A stretch of DNA of 64,000 nt from Rhizomonospora bruguierae (GCF_018397995.1 NZ_BBQH01000019.1:1-64000), one strand, 5' to 3'; shown: positions 54,525-63,940, counted from the stretch's first letter. Notes: generated by a model from the sequence alone, not told the origin. Translations and numbers: made by a program.

Positions 54525-55826
54525 ATGGCGACCCGGCCGCCCCAACCCTGGCCCGCGCCCACCGCCGGCCGGGCCGTCGAGGCGACGGTACGGCTGCCCG
54601 GCTCGAAGTCGATGACGGCGCGGGCGCTGGTGATCAGCGCGCTCGCCGACCGCCCGTCCACGCTCGGCCATCCGCTGCGCGCCCGGGACACGGAACTGAT
54701 GGCGGCCGGGCTGCGCGCGATGGGCCAGCAGGTGTCCACGCTGGACGACGAGCGCTGGGTGGTCCGGCCGCAGCCGCTGACCGGCCCGGCGCACGTGGAC
54801 GTGGGCCTGGCCGGCACGGTGATGCGCTTCCTGCCGGCCCTGGCCGCGCAGTCCGGCGGCGCCGTGACCTTCGACGGCGACCCGCACGCCCGCAAGCGCC
54901 CACTCGGCACCCTGATCGGCGCGCTGAACGCGCTCGGCGCCCGGATCGAGTCCGCGCCCGGCGGCGGGCTGCCACTGGTCGTGCACGGCGCCGGCGCGCT
55001 GCCCGGCGGCGAGGTAACCATCGACGCCTCGGCGTCCAGCCAGTTCGTCTCCGGCCTGCTGCTGGCGGCGCCGAGCTTCACCAACGGTGTGGTCGTGCGG
55101 CACCAGGGCCCGCCGGTGCCGTCCGCGCCGCACCTGCGGATGACCGTGGAGATGCTGCGCGCCGCCGGCGCCGCCGTCGACGACGCCACCCCGAACGTCT
55201 GGTCCGTGGCGCCCGGCCGGCTCGCCGGTCGCGCCTGGGAAATCGAGCCGGACCTCTCCGGTGCGCTGCCGTTCTTCGCCGCCGCGCTGGTCACCGGCGG
55301 CCGGGTCACGCTGCTGGGCTGGCCGCGCGGCAGCGCCCAGCCGGTGGACGCGCTGCGGGAGCTGCTGCACCGGATGGGCGGCGAGGTGAGCCTGGGCACC
55401 GGGGGGCTGACCGTGCGCGGCACCGGCAAGATTCACGGCCTGACGGCGGACCTGTCCGAGGTCAGCGAGTCGACCCCGGTGATCGCCGCGCTGTGCGCGC
55501 TGGCCGACTCGCCGTCCCGGCTGACCGGGGTGGCGCACATCCGGGGGCACGAGACGGACCGGTTGGCCGCCCTCGCCCGGGAGCTTTCCGCGCTCGGCGC
55601 CGAGGTCACCGAACTGCCCGACGGGCTGGAGATCACCCCCCGGCCACTGCGCGGCGCCACCTTCACCACCTACGACGACCACCGGATGGCACACGCCGCC
55701 GCGGTCCTCGGCCTCGCGGTCCCCGGCATCGAGGTGACCGACGTGGCGTGTACCGCCAAGACCCTGCCCGAGTTCCCGGCACTATGGTCGAGCATGGTGG
55801 GGTCGGGCACGGCGATGGGAGAGTAG
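54525..55826 (+). CDS. aroA: 3-phosphoshikimate 1-carboxyvinyltransferase (EPSP synthase)
   Basis: 433 residues, full length. It joins phosphoenolpyruvate to shikimate-3-phosphate in aromatic amino acid synthesis. Substrate-binding segments: PGSKSMTAR near the start, LAGTVMRFLP, the RKRP segment, SSQFVSGLLLAAP and YDDHRMAH. The first reads SKSMTAR where most family members have an Asn before the Arg. ATG 54525 fits the family start (WPAPTAG); GTG 54513 is possible. It is followed 10 bases later by rsgA. Confidence 0.95.
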   Translation: MATRPPQPWPAPTAGRAVEATVRLPGSKSMTARALVISALADRPSTLGHPLRARDTELMAAGLRAMGQQVSTLDDERWVVRPQPLTGPAHVDVGLAGTVMRFLPALAAQSGGAVTFDGDPHARKRPLGTLIGALNALGARIESAPGGGLPLVVHGAGALPGGEVTIDASASSQFVSGLLLAAPSFTNGVVVRHQGPPVPSAPHLRMTVEMLRAAGAAVDDATPNVWSVAPGRLAGRAWEIEPDLSGALPFFAAALVTGGRVTLLGWPRGSAQPVDALRELLHRMGGEVSLGTGGLTVRGTGKIHGLTADLSEVSESTPVIAALCALADSPSRLTGVAHIRGHETDRLAALARELSALGAEVTELPDGLEITPRPLRGATFTTYDDHRMAHAAAVLGLAVPGIEVTDVACTAKTLPEFPALWSSMVGSGTAMGE

Positions 55827-55836
55827 GGGGCTCGTT

Positions 55837-56886
55837 CTGACGGGGAAGCGCCGGGAGTACGACGAGGAGGACGTACGGGTCAGACCGGGCCGGTCCTCGC
55901 GCCCGCGCACCCGTACCCGCCCCCGGCACGCCGACGCCGTGGACGGCTTCGTGATCGCCGTGGACCGCGGCCGGTACACCATCGTGGTCGACCCCGGCGA
56001 GCCGCCGGTCACCGCCATGCGCGCCCGCGAACTCGGGCGCAGATCCGTGGTCGTGGGCGACCGGGTGGCCCTGGTCGGCGACGTGTCGGGCGCCGAGGGG
56101 GCGCTCGCCCGGATCGTCCGGATCACCGAGCGCACCAGCGTGCTGCGCCGCACCGCGGACGACGACGAGACCACCACCGAGGGGCGGATAGAGCGGGTGG
56201 TCGTCGCCAACGCCGACCAACTGGTGATCGTCAGTTCGCTCGCCGACCCGCCGCCGCGCACCGGATTCATCGACCGTTGCCTGGTCGCCGCGTACGACGC
56301 CGACATCGAGCCGCTGCTCTGCCTCACCAAGGCGGACCTGGGCGACCCCGCCCCGGTGCTCGAGTACTACGCGGAGCTGGACCTGCGTTCGGTGCGGTGC
56401 CGGCCGGACCGGCCGCTGGACGACCTGCGCGCCGCGCTCACCCGGCGGATCTCGGTCCTGGTCGGCCACTCCGGCGTGGGCAAATCGACGCTGGTCAACC
56501 GACTGGTGCCCGCGGCGGACCGGGCGGTCGGCGCGGTCAGCGCGGTCGGCAAGGGCCGGCACACGTCCACCTCGGCGGTGGCGCTGCGGCTGCCCGGGGC
56601 GGCGGGCGGGCGGGACGACCCCGGTTGGATCGTCGACACCCCGGGCGTGCGCAGCTTCGGGCTGGCCCACGTCTGCGCCGACGACCTGCTGCACGGCTTC
56701 CCGGACCTGGTCGACGGCACCCTGGACTGCCCGCCGAACTGCGAGCACACCGCGGCGGAACCGTCCTGCGCGCTGGACGCCTGGGTGGCCGAGGGGCACG
56801 CCGACCCGCGCCGGCTCGGCTCGTACCGCCGCCTGCTGGCCTCCCGCAGCCGGGACGAGCCGGCGGGTGATCAGACCTCCATGTAG
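55837..56886 (+). CDS. rsgA: ribosome small-subunit-dependent GTPase A
   Basis: 349 residues from a CTG at 55837. The circularly permuted GTPase has NKxD-like LTKADL first, then P-loop GHSGVGKST, DTPGVRSF and a C-terminal zinc knuckle (CPPNCEH...C). An OB fold precedes it. It helps mature the 30S subunit. The first ATG/GTG in frame is GTG 55939, which would drop 34 residues including REYDEEDVRVRPG, a stretch typical of actinobacterial homologues. CTG 55837 has AGGGGG 6 bases upstream and is the best start, although unusual. Confidence 0.9.
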   Translation: MTGKRREYDEEDVRVRPGRSSRPRTRTRPRHADAVDGFVIAVDRGRYTIVVDPGEPPVTAMRARELGRRSVVVGDRVALVGDVSGAEGALARIVRITERTSVLRRTADDDETTTEGRIERVVVANADQLVIVSSLADPPPRTGFIDRCLVAAYDADIEPLLCLTKADLGDPAPVLEYYAELDLRSVRCRPDRPLDDLRAALTRRISVLVGHSGVGKSTLVNRLVPAADRAVGAVSAVGKGRHTSTSAVALRLPGAAGGRDDPGWIVDTPGVRSFGLAHVCADDLLHGFPDLVDGTLDCPPNCEHTAAEPSCALDAWVAEGHADPRRLGSYRRLLASRSRDEPAGDQTSM

Positions 56887-56954
56887 CCGCCGGAGACGTT
56901 TCGGGTCGCACGCGGATGACGTTAACCAATCACCCATCCGCTAGGTTTCGCTGC

Positions 56955-57788
56955 ATGGCCCCCCGTAACGACCGGTCGCTCCGGTACGACGACGACCTCT
57001 CGCTGGCCCACGTGCTCGCGGACACGGCGGACTCCATCTCCATGTCCCGGTTCCGCGCGCTGGACCTGCACGTGAGCGCCAAGCCGGACCTCACACCGGT
57101 CTCGGACGCGGACACGGCGGTGGAGAAGGCGATCCGGGCCACCCTGGCCCGCACCCGCCCGCGGGACGCGGTGCTCGGCGAGGAGTACGGGCAGACCGCC
57201 GCCGCGGCCGGGCCGGGCAGCCGGCAGTGGGTGATCGACCCGATCGACGGGACCAAGAACTTCATCCGCGGCGTACCGATCTGGGCCACCCTGATCGCGC
57301 TGATGGAGGGTGACGAGCCGGTGGTGGGGCTGGTCTCGGCGCCGGCGCTGGGCCGGCGCTGGTGGGCGGCGGCCGGGCACGGCGCCTACGCCGGTCGGCA
57401 CACCGCCGCCGCCACCCCGATCCGGGTCTCCGGCGTCGAACGGTTCGCCGACGCGTCGTTCTGCTACTCGTCGCTGACCGGCTGGGAGGAGAACGGCCGG
57501 CTGCCGGCGATGCTGGAGATCCTCCGCGAGGTGTGGCGCAGCCGGGCGTACGGCGACTTCTACGGGTACATGCTGGTGGCCGAGGGCGCGCTGGACGCGA
57601 TGGCGGAACCGGAGCTGTCGCTGTGGGACGTGGCCGCGCTCATCCCGATCGTCACCGAGGCGGGCGGCACGTTCACGGACCTGGCGGGCCGGTCGGGGCC
57701 GGGCGGCGGCAGCGCGATCGCGACCAACGGAAAGCTCCACCCCGGCCTGCTGGAGCGGCTGGGCGACCGGGAGGCGACCGGGAGGTAA
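56955..57788 (+). CDS. hisN: histidinol-phosphatase, inositol monophosphatase type
   Basis: 277 residues of the Mg-dependent phosphatase superfamily. The metal site is formed by GEEYG (Glu in the first motif), DPIDGTKNF and the C-terminal WDVAALIPI with EAGG. Actinobacterial members with LHVSAKPDLTPVSDAD are HisN, which removes phosphate from histidinol phosphate; inositol-phosphate activity is an alternative. ATG 56955 is preferred over an in-frame start 39 bases upstream. It is a single gene. Confidence 0.88.
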   Translation: MAPRNDRSLRYDDDLSLAHVLADTADSISMSRFRALDLHVSAKPDLTPVSDADTAVEKAIRATLARTRPRDAVLGEEYGQTAAAAGPGSRQWVIDPIDGTKNFIRGVPIWATLIALMEGDEPVVGLVSAPALGRRWWAAAGHGAYAGRHTAAATPIRVSGVERFADASFCYSSLTGWEENGRLPAMLEILREVWRSRAYGDFYGYMLVAEGALDAMAEPELSLWDVAALIPIVTEAGGTFTDLAGRSGPGGGSAIATNGKLHPGLLERLGDREATGR

Positions 57789-57854
57789 CGGGCGGCCGAG
57801 CGGTCCGGCGCCGGACCGCGTTTCGACGCAACCCGTTACGGCTATCCTCGCCAC

Positions 57855-58757
57855 GTGATATCCGCCGGCTGGTGCTTCCTCGCGGCAATGATCGCCGCGT
57901 ACGGCGTGGCGAACCTGCTCCAGTCGATGGCGGCGACGCGCACCACCGTGCACCACACGTTCGACCCGGGGCTGCTGCTGCGCCTGGCCGGGCACCGGAC
58001 CTACCTGCTCGGCGTGTTCTGCCAGCTGCTCGGTTTCGTGCTCGCCTTCCTGGCCCGGCGCGAGCTGCCGCTGTTCCTGGTCCAGGCGTCGGTCGCCGCC
58101 GGGCTCGGGGTCACGGCGCTGCTCGGCGTCCTGGTCCTGAAGTGGCGGCTGCCGGTCGCGGAGGTGCTGCTGCTGGCGCTGCTGGTGCTGGGCATCGCGG
58201 CGCTGGTGATCTCGGCGCAGCCGGGTACCGCCCGCCCGCTCGGCGCGGGCGGCGTGGCCGGGCTCGCGGTGGCGCTGGTCCTGATCGGCACCGCCGGCTT
58301 CTTCGCCGTCCGGCTGCATGGGGCGCCCGGCTCGGTCGTCCTGGGCGCGCTCGCCGGCCTGGCCTTCTCGTCCGCCGCGATCGCCGCCCGCCCGCTGGCC
58401 GGCGCCCACTCGGTCCAGCAGATCGTCCAGCATCCGCTGCTCTACCTGCTGGTGGCCCACTCGCTGGTCGGCCAACTGCTGCTGGGTTTGGCGATGCAGC
58501 GCGGGTCCACGACGGCCGCGGTGGCCGCGATGGACGCCGCCGGCGCGATCCCGGCCGCCGCGATCGGCCTGGCCCTGCTCGGTGACAAGATCGCACCCGG
58601 GCGGGAGTGGCTGGCGGCCACCGGCTTCGTCATCACGATCCTGGCGGTCGTCTGCCTCACCAGGTACGCACAGCCGCAGCACCACCACCCGGTGGCGGCG
58701 GCACGCCGGGAGCGGGGCCTCGCCGGGGCGGCGGCGTACCCCGCACCGCGCCGGTAA
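57855..58757 (+). CDS. DMT-superfamily-like membrane protein
   Basis: 300 residues with about nine to ten hydrophobic spans and short loops, ending in a His/Arg-rich cytoplasmic tail. The layout resembles EamA/DMT transporters: QASVAAGLGVTALLGVLVL in the middle and AMDAAGAIPAAAIGLALLGDKI near the end, the usual position of the second repeat's conserved turn. The transported compound is unknown. The GTG start at 57855 begins the first span at once. It is convergent with the MEDS gene. Confidence 0.8.
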   Translation: MISAGWCFLAAMIAAYGVANLLQSMAATRTTVHHTFDPGLLLRLAGHRTYLLGVFCQLLGFVLAFLARRELPLFLVQASVAAGLGVTALLGVLVLKWRLPVAEVLLLALLVLGIAALVISAQPGTARPLGAGGVAGLAVALVLIGTAGFFAVRLHGAPGSVVLGALAGLAFSSAAIAARPLAGAHSVQQIVQHPLLYLLVAHSLVGQLLLGLAMQRGSTTAAVAAMDAAGAIPAAAIGLALLGDKIAPGREWLAATGFVITILAVVCLTRYAQPQHHHPVAAARRERGLAGAAAYPAPRR

Positions 58758-58761
58758 CCGG

Positions 58762-59700
58762 TCAGAGGCGCATGTGCAGGCGGATGGTCGTGCCCGCCTC
58801 GCCGGTGTGGATCTCCACCAGGTCGCACAGCTCGTGCACGATCAGCAGGCCGCGCCCGCTGCCGTCGTAGACGTCCACCGGCGTCCGCCCGGCCCGCCGG
58901 TCGGCGAGGCGGCCGTGGTCGCGGATCTCGCAGACCAGTTCCCTGGGCTCCCGCCAGATCCGCAGCGTGCCCGGCCCGGAGGTGTGCACGACCGCGTTGG
59001 TGGCCACCTCGTTGACCGCCAGTTGGAGGTCGGTGACCCGCTCGCCGACCAGGCCCGCCTCCCGGGCCAGGCGGACCACCGCCCGGCGCACCTCGCCCAG
59101 CCGGGCGGCGTCGAACGTGATCAGCTCCTCGGCGGCCGGCCCCTCGGCCAGCGGCACGTTGAACGCGGCCACCACCTGGTCCGGGTCCGCGTAGGCGCGG
59201 CTGGACGCCCGGTCGGCGCCCCGGCGGACCAGCGGGTGGGTGCTCGCGGCGTCGGCCAGCGCGGCCGCGGGCAGCCGGAACGCGTCGTACGGGCAGAGCA
59301 TGAGCGCCTGCCGGTCCGCGAACGCCACGTTCACCATCGCCTCGTGCTGCACGCAGGCGCGGTACTCGGCGTCCGTGCGGCCCACGTAGACCGGCTCGCC
59401 CACCACGCGGACCCGCTGGTGCTGCCGCTCGTCCATGAAGGCGTGCATCACCCAGGGCAGGATCCGGCCCGGGTTGCGGCCGACCTCGGCCATGTCCATG
59501 AAGGTGATCCCGCCGGCCGCGGCGCCGAGCGCCTCCCGCAGCAGGGTGAGGTTCTCCCCCGGCACGGCCACGAGGACGGGCTCCGCCGCGGCCAGGGCAT
59601 CGGAGATGAATGGGACCGTGCCGGCGAGGTAATCCTCCGCGTCACGGTAGAGCAACGCCTCGTGTACGAACGGCGTGAGCTCCCCCGTGACGGCTGTCAT
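58762..59700 (-). CDS. MEDS/HATPase anti-sigma-factor-like regulator
   Basis: 312 residues. An N-terminal MEDS domain (about 10-165, with FISDALAAAEPVLVAVP and FMDMAEVGRNPGRI) is the putative methanogen/methylotroph sensing module. The C-terminal ATPase of RsbW type (about 200-310) has the N box LQLAVNEVATNAVVH and GRGLLIV. It lacks a histidine phospho-acceptor domain, so it is more likely an anti-sigma or anti-anti-sigma kinase than a two-component sensor. No sigma gene is adjacent. ATG 59700 fits the domain start. Confidence 0.85.
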   Translation of the reverse strand: MTAVTGELTPFVHEALLYRDAEDYLAGTVPFISDALAAAEPVLVAVPGENLTLLREALGAAAGGITFMDMAEVGRNPGRILPWVMHAFMDERQHQRVRVVGEPVYVGRTDAEYRACVQHEAMVNVAFADRQALMLCPYDAFRLPAAALADAASTHPLVRRGADRASSRAYADPDQVVAAFNVPLAEGPAAEELITFDAARLGEVRRAVVRLAREAGLVGERVTDLQLAVNEVATNAVVHTSGPGTLRIWREPRELVCEIRDHGRLADRRAGRTPVDVYDGSGRGLLIVHELCDLVEIHTGEAGTTIRLHMRL

Positions 59701-60036
59701 AGAAGCACCGTACTGCCCGAGCACTCGCACGTGCATCTGCACGCGCTCAGAACCGACGTCACGCGGACCGTCCCGGGGTGCATGAACTCCACCATACGAC
59801 GGAGGAGCAGGCTCGGCCAACCGGGCCAGTTGTTGCAGGTCAGGACCGCTGTACGGGGCGAGAATCCGACTCGACCCCGATCGATGCCCAAGGTAGCGCT
59901 TTGCCCAAATTCACGGATGGAGAGACGCCGAGAAAACGATCTCTCTCCGGCTCGGAGCCGAGTCCGGATCGAAAAAGTCTGGTGTTTTTTCGCCCGAACC
60001 TGTTGTCACTTGCGGCAATGTGGGTAACTTTGGGCT

Positions 60037-60125
60037 CGGTGCCGCTCGGAGGTTTCAGGCCCAGCGATTCGCGTGAACGGCGCCAATTGCCGAGCCGCGG
60101 GGGAGGCGGTTCGCCTCCCCCGCGG
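60037..60125 (+). ncRNA. candidate small RNA in the pepN upstream region
   Basis: Promoter-like TTGTCA (60003) and TAACTT (60025), 16 bases apart, point to a transcript from about 60037 that would end at the 60095-60125 hairpin followed by CGTTT. Both flanking genes run away from the hairpin, so it cannot be their terminator. No family is recognised. Confidence 0.3.
60095..60125. terminator. perfect 14-bp hairpin between divergent genes
   Basis: 60095-60108 pairs without mismatch to 60112-60125 with a 3-base loop. It could be a terminator of a small RNA or an attenuator in the pepN leader. Confidence 0.5.
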
Positions 60126-60277
60126 CGTTTCCCCGGCCGCGGCGCCCAGAGCAGCGCGCAAGCTTCCGGCCGGAGAGCCCGAGCTTCGGACGCTCGCTTC
60201 CTTCCCCGGACTTCCCCGGACCCATCGACGGGAGAACGTTTTCTAAGATCGTTCGACACGTTCGAAAGTGAGGGCCG

Positions 60278-62695
60278 ATGAACGTCCGGAGCCTGACCCA
60301 GGTCGAGGCCGAGCGGCGCGCCGCGCTGCTCTCGGTCCAGCGGTACGACATCGCCGTCGACCTGACCGCGCTGCCCGACGGCCCGCGGGTGCGGTGCGTG
60401 TCGACGGTGACGTTCGACTGCCGCGAGCCGGGCGCCGAGACGTTCGTCGACTGCGCCGCGGAGGTCGTCAGCGCCACGCTCAACGGCCGGCCCCTCCCAC
60501 CGGCCGAGGCGGGGCGGATCGTCCTGCCCGATCTCGCCGAGCACAACACGCTGCGCGTCGAGACCGTGCAGTCGGACACCACCGCGGGCGAGGGGGTGCA
60601 CCGCGCCGTCGACCCCGCCGACGGCGAGGTCTACGTGTGGACGAGCTTCGAGCCGGACGAGGCCCGGTTCGTCTGGGCCTGCTTCGACCAGCCCGACCTC
60701 AAGGCCCCGCACGCGTTCACCGTCACCGCCCCGCAGGCGTGGACCGTCACGACCAACGCCGCCGACCCGACCATCGAGCGGGTCGGCACGGCCCGCCGGT
60801 GGACGTTCCCGGCCACCCCGGCGCTGTCCACGTACAACGTGGTGGTCAACGCCGGGCCGTTCCACGAGATCCGCCGCCGGGCCGGCGGGTACGACCTGGG
60901 CCTCTACGCCCGCCGGTCGCTCGCGCCGATCCTCGAGCGGGACGCCGACGAGATCTTCACGGTCACCGCGCAGGGGCTCGCCTTCTTCGCGGAGGCGTTC
61001 GGCATGCCGTTCCCGGAGCGCAAGTACGACCAGGTCTTCATGCCGGAGTTCGGCGGCGCGATGGAGAACTACGCCTGCGTCACCTGGTCGGACTGGTCGC
61101 TGCAACGCTCCACCCCGACGGTGGCCGAGCGGGCCGGCTTCGCCCGGGTGCTGCTGCACGAGATGGCGCACATGTGGTTCGGCAACATCGTCACGATGCG
61201 CTGGTGGGACGACCTGTGGCTGAACGAGGCATTCGCCGAGTTCGCCGCCCACTGGGCCGCCGCGTCCGCCACCGCCTACACCGACGCCTGGTCCTCGCTG
61301 CTGGCCATGGGCAAGCTCTCCGCCTACCTGGCCGACCAGGGACCCACCTCGCACCCCATCCGCCAGCCCATCCGGGACGTCGCCGAGGCCGCGGCCATCT
61401 TCGACACCATCACGTACCCGAAGGGCGCCTCGGTCCTGCGCCAGCTCATGGCGTACGTGGGCGAAAAGAACTTCCGGACCGGCATGACCGCCTACTTCGC
61501 CCGCCACGCCTGGGGCAACACCACCCTCCAGGACCTGGTGGACGCCCTGGCCGCCGCCAGCGGCCGGGACCTGGACGCCTGGCGTGCCGGGTGGCTGGAG
61601 CAGGCCGGCACGGACCGCCTCACCCTGGAGCGCGACGGCGGCGCCCTGACGCTCGTGGCCACCGGGCCGGACGGGCCGCCCCGGCCCCAGGTTCTCGCCG
61701 TCGGCGCCTACCAGGACGGGGCCCGCACGGCGCTGTCCACGGTGGAGGTCCAGGACGGGCGGACCCTGGTCGACCTGCCCCCGGCCGAGCTGTACCTGGT
61801 GAACGACGAGGATCTGACCTTCGCCACCACCAGGACCACCGAGGCCCTGGCGGCCCTGGCGCCGACCCTGCCCACCCCGATCTCGCGCGCCGTCGCCGTG
61901 GCGACCGTCTGGGACATGCTGGTGACCGGCGAGGCCACCGCCGCAGAGCTCGTCCGCTGCCTGGCCGGCGTCCTGGCCCGCGAGACCTCCGACTGGGTGA
62001 TCGAGCCCTACGCCGCCCTCGCCTGCGACATCGCCGAGCTGTGGTCCCCGCCCGCCGAGCGCGCCGGCCTGATCGCCACGGTCGCCGAAGCCTGCCGCCG
62101 GTTGGCGGACGCCCCGGACCGCCGCCGGGTCGCCCTGCGCGCCCTCGCCCGGACCGCCGGGAACCTGGACGAGATCGCCTGGCTCCAGTCCCGCTCCGGC
62201 GACGACGTGGACCTCCAGTGGCGCACCCTGACCCGCAGGGCCCAACTCGGCGCCGACACGTCGGCGGAGGTTGCCGCCCTGCTGGAGCGCGACCCCGACC
62301 CCGACGCCTGGGTCCAGGCCCTCACCGTGCGCGCCGCGATCCCGGACGCCGCCGAGAAGCGGGAGGTCTGGCAGCGCCTCGCCGTGGACCACGCCGTGCC
62401 GATCAGTTCGGTCCGGCAGGTCACCGCCGCCTTCTGGTCCCCGGGGCAGGACGACCTGCTGGCCCCGTACGCCGGGAGCTATCTGGAGCTGGTACCCGGG
62501 CTGGGCCGCGGCGGGATGATCCCCGCGATGGTCTACACGAACCGCCTGTTCCCGCTGTTCGCCATCGACGAGGCGTACCTGGCCCGCGCGGAGGCCGCGG
62601 CCGCCACCGCCGCCCCGGTCGTCCGCAAGACGCTCCTGGAGCGCGCCGACGTGATCCGTCGCATGCTCCGCTCCCGCGGCTTGAGCCGCCAATAG
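60278..62695 (+). CDS. pepN: aminopeptidase N (M1 metallopeptidase)
   Basis: 805 residues. The exopeptidase motif GAMENYACVTW and zinc site HEMAHMWFG with the second Glu in NEAFAEF are complete. A C-terminal helical domain (~480-805) closes the active site, as usual for the ~800-residue bacterial enzymes. It removes N-terminal residues from peptides in the cytoplasm; no signal peptide is present. GAGGG precedes ATG 60278. It is divergent from the MEDS gene across a long gap. Confidence 0.96.
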   Translation: MNVRSLTQVEAERRAALLSVQRYDIAVDLTALPDGPRVRCVSTVTFDCREPGAETFVDCAAEVVSATLNGRPLPPAEAGRIVLPDLAEHNTLRVETVQSDTTAGEGVHRAVDPADGEVYVWTSFEPDEARFVWACFDQPDLKAPHAFTVTAPQAWTVTTNAADPTIERVGTARRWTFPATPALSTYNVVVNAGPFHEIRRRAGGYDLGLYARRSLAPILERDADEIFTVTAQGLAFFAEAFGMPFPERKYDQVFMPEFGGAMENYACVTWSDWSLQRSTPTVAERAGFARVLLHEMAHMWFGNIVTMRWWDDLWLNEAFAEFAAHWAAASATAYTDAWSSLLAMGKLSAYLADQGPTSHPIRQPIRDVAEAAAIFDTITYPKGASVLRQLMAYVGEKNFRTGMTAYFARHAWGNTTLQDLVDALAAASGRDLDAWRAGWLEQAGTDRLTLERDGGALTLVATGPDGPPRPQVLAVGAYQDGARTALSTVEVQDGRTLVDLPPAELYLVNDEDLTFATTRTTEALAALAPTLPTPISRAVAVATVWDMLVTGEATAAELVRCLAGVLARETSDWVIEPYAALACDIAELWSPPAERAGLIATVAEACRRLADAPDRRRVALRALARTAGNLDEIAWLQSRSGDDVDLQWRTLTRRAQLGADTSAEVAALLERDPDPDAWVQALTVRAAIPDAAEKREVWQRLAVDHAVPISSVRQVTAAFWSPGQDDLLAPYAGSYLELVPGLGRGGMIPAMVYTNRLFPLFAIDEAYLARAEAAAATAAPVVRKTLLERADVIRRMLRSRGLSRQ

Positions 62696-62758
62696 GGGCG
62701 GGCCGAGGCTGGGGCATGGATGGCGGCCTGCGGCATTCGGGCAGCCCGACAGCCGAGG

Positions 62759-63643
62759 TCAGACACGCTCTTCCGGCCGCCAGCCCCGGCGGTGTAGCGC
62801 CTGCCGCACCTCCTTCAGCACCCGTGGAAAATGGCGACCGACCCGCGCGAGCGGAGCGTGGATGGCCAGCCAGCCGGCCACCCTCAGCATCGTCAGCCGG
62901 TTCGCCGTGTACTCGACCGCCACCCGGCGCTCCGGCCACGCCATGTCGACGTCCAGCGTCAGCGGAGCGCCCTGGGCCTCGCCCAGGCGCAGCGGGTACC
63001 GGAGCACCGGTCGCGGCACGCCGGCCAGCCGCAGGCGGGCGCGCACCCACGACTCGGCGGGGCCGCCCGCCGACCCGTCCAGCAGCCCGAAGACGAGGTG
63101 GCCCTTCCGGTACCCCCGCCGGCGGTGCCACCGGTCGAGGATGGCCGGGAGATCCTTCGCCGCGAGCAGCCCGCGGTTGAGCATCGCGTCGAGGATCGGC
63201 ACCGCCCGCAACGGGGGCAGCCAGCCCGCCACGTCCCACGCCGTCCGCTCGACCGTCGTGTGCGGCAACGCGCCCGTCTCGACCAGGTCATCGTGGTCGT
63301 ACGCCGTCGCGTGGACCCGCAGGCCACGCTGGGCGCTGACCCGCACGTCCGGCGGGGCGAGCACGTGCACGTCGTCCGAGAAGGCGGCCGCGTGCTCGAT
63401 GCCCAGCAGGGACGCCGCCGACGGTCCGGCGATCACCAGGCCCGACACCGCCCGCAGCGCAACGGCCCGGCAGGCCAGCGGGTGGTCCGGTGCCAGCCTC
63501 GCGTCGGCGTACACGTTCTGCCGGATCCGCCGCCACGCCTGGCTGCGAAGCTGATGCCCGGTGAGCAGGCCGCGCTGGACGACCTCGGACCCGAGGAATA
63601 TCTGGTACTCGAGTTCGCGCGGACGGTGCGGCTCAGGGGGCAT
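62759..63643 (-). CDS. DUF559-like nuclease-fold protein with AbiEi-type N-terminus
   Basis: 294 residues. The N-terminal part (GLLTGHQLRSQAWRRIRQNVYADARL) resembles the winged-helix region found in AbiEi-type antitoxins. The C-terminal part (LDVDMAWPERRVAVEYTANRL) fits the Vsr/DUF559 endonuclease-like fold with D and E-x-Y positions. This family is common and present in many copies in actinobacteria; no partner toxin is next to it and no function is proven. GGAGGGCGACGAGG precedes ATG 63643. An in-frame start at 63682 is less likely. Confidence 0.78.
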   Translation of the reverse strand: MPPEPHRPRELEYQIFLGSEVVQRGLLTGHQLRSQAWRRIRQNVYADARLAPDHPLACRAVALRAVSGLVIAGPSAASLLGIEHAAAFSDDVHVLAPPDVRVSAQRGLRVHATAYDHDDLVETGALPHTTVERTAWDVAGWLPPLRAVPILDAMLNRGLLAAKDLPAILDRWHRRRGYRKGHLVFGLLDGSAGGPAESWVRARLRLAGVPRPVLRYPLRLGEAQGAPLTLDVDMAWPERRVAVEYTANRLTMLRVAGWLAIHAPLARVGRHFPRVLKEVRQALHRRGWRPEERV

Positions 63644-63940
63644 CCTCGTCGCCCTCCGGTTCCTCGCCCGTCCGCTGGCCACCGGCCGCGTCGGCGTCCG
63701 CGAGCACCCGCGCGCGTAGCCGGCAAACCCCCGCCCCCATAGCGATCAACTCCTAGCGCGATCGTCCCTGCCCCCTGCGCTCCTTCCGAGCCCCCGTCTA
63801 TTGGGCGCCACCGAGCGAGCCACCGTTACTGACAGTGCCGAGAGTGCCGCAGATGAGTTGATTACCGCTATTCGGAAGGGGTTCTCACCTCGAAACGGGT
63901 GCGGAGCGGCCGTTAGCGAATCCGTTAGCAGCGGATACGA
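63644..63940. other. gene-free stretch before the tRNA terminator
   Basis: About 300 bases upstream of the nuclease-like gene. I see its ribosome binding site at 63647-63660 but no other gene. An AT-richer patch lies at 63840-63890. Confidence 0.5.

Larger units (their letters stand above)
59701..60277. other. 577-bp divergent intergenic region
   Basis: No protein gene is supported. Parts (59920-60030) are clearly less GC-rich than the rest of the window. It holds a TTGTCA/TAACTT promoter-like pair at 60003-60030, a perfect 14-bp hairpin at 60095-60125, and a probable pepN promoter (TAAGAT near 60245) before ATG 60278. Confidence 0.6.

Noticed and set aside
59920-60130. Possible cyclic-di-AMP (ydaO) riboswitch before pepN
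   Set aside because: I compared it with the conserved core from memory and could not place the required sequence blocks.
59778-60281. 167-codon frame in the pepN upstream region
   Set aside because: The region is AT-richer with a hairpin, and the translated sequence is low-complexity. It does not look coding.
62759-63643. Toxin-antitoxin module based on the AbiEi-like N-terminus
   Set aside because: No AbiEii-type toxin gene is next to it, and this protein family is common as single genes in actinobacteria.
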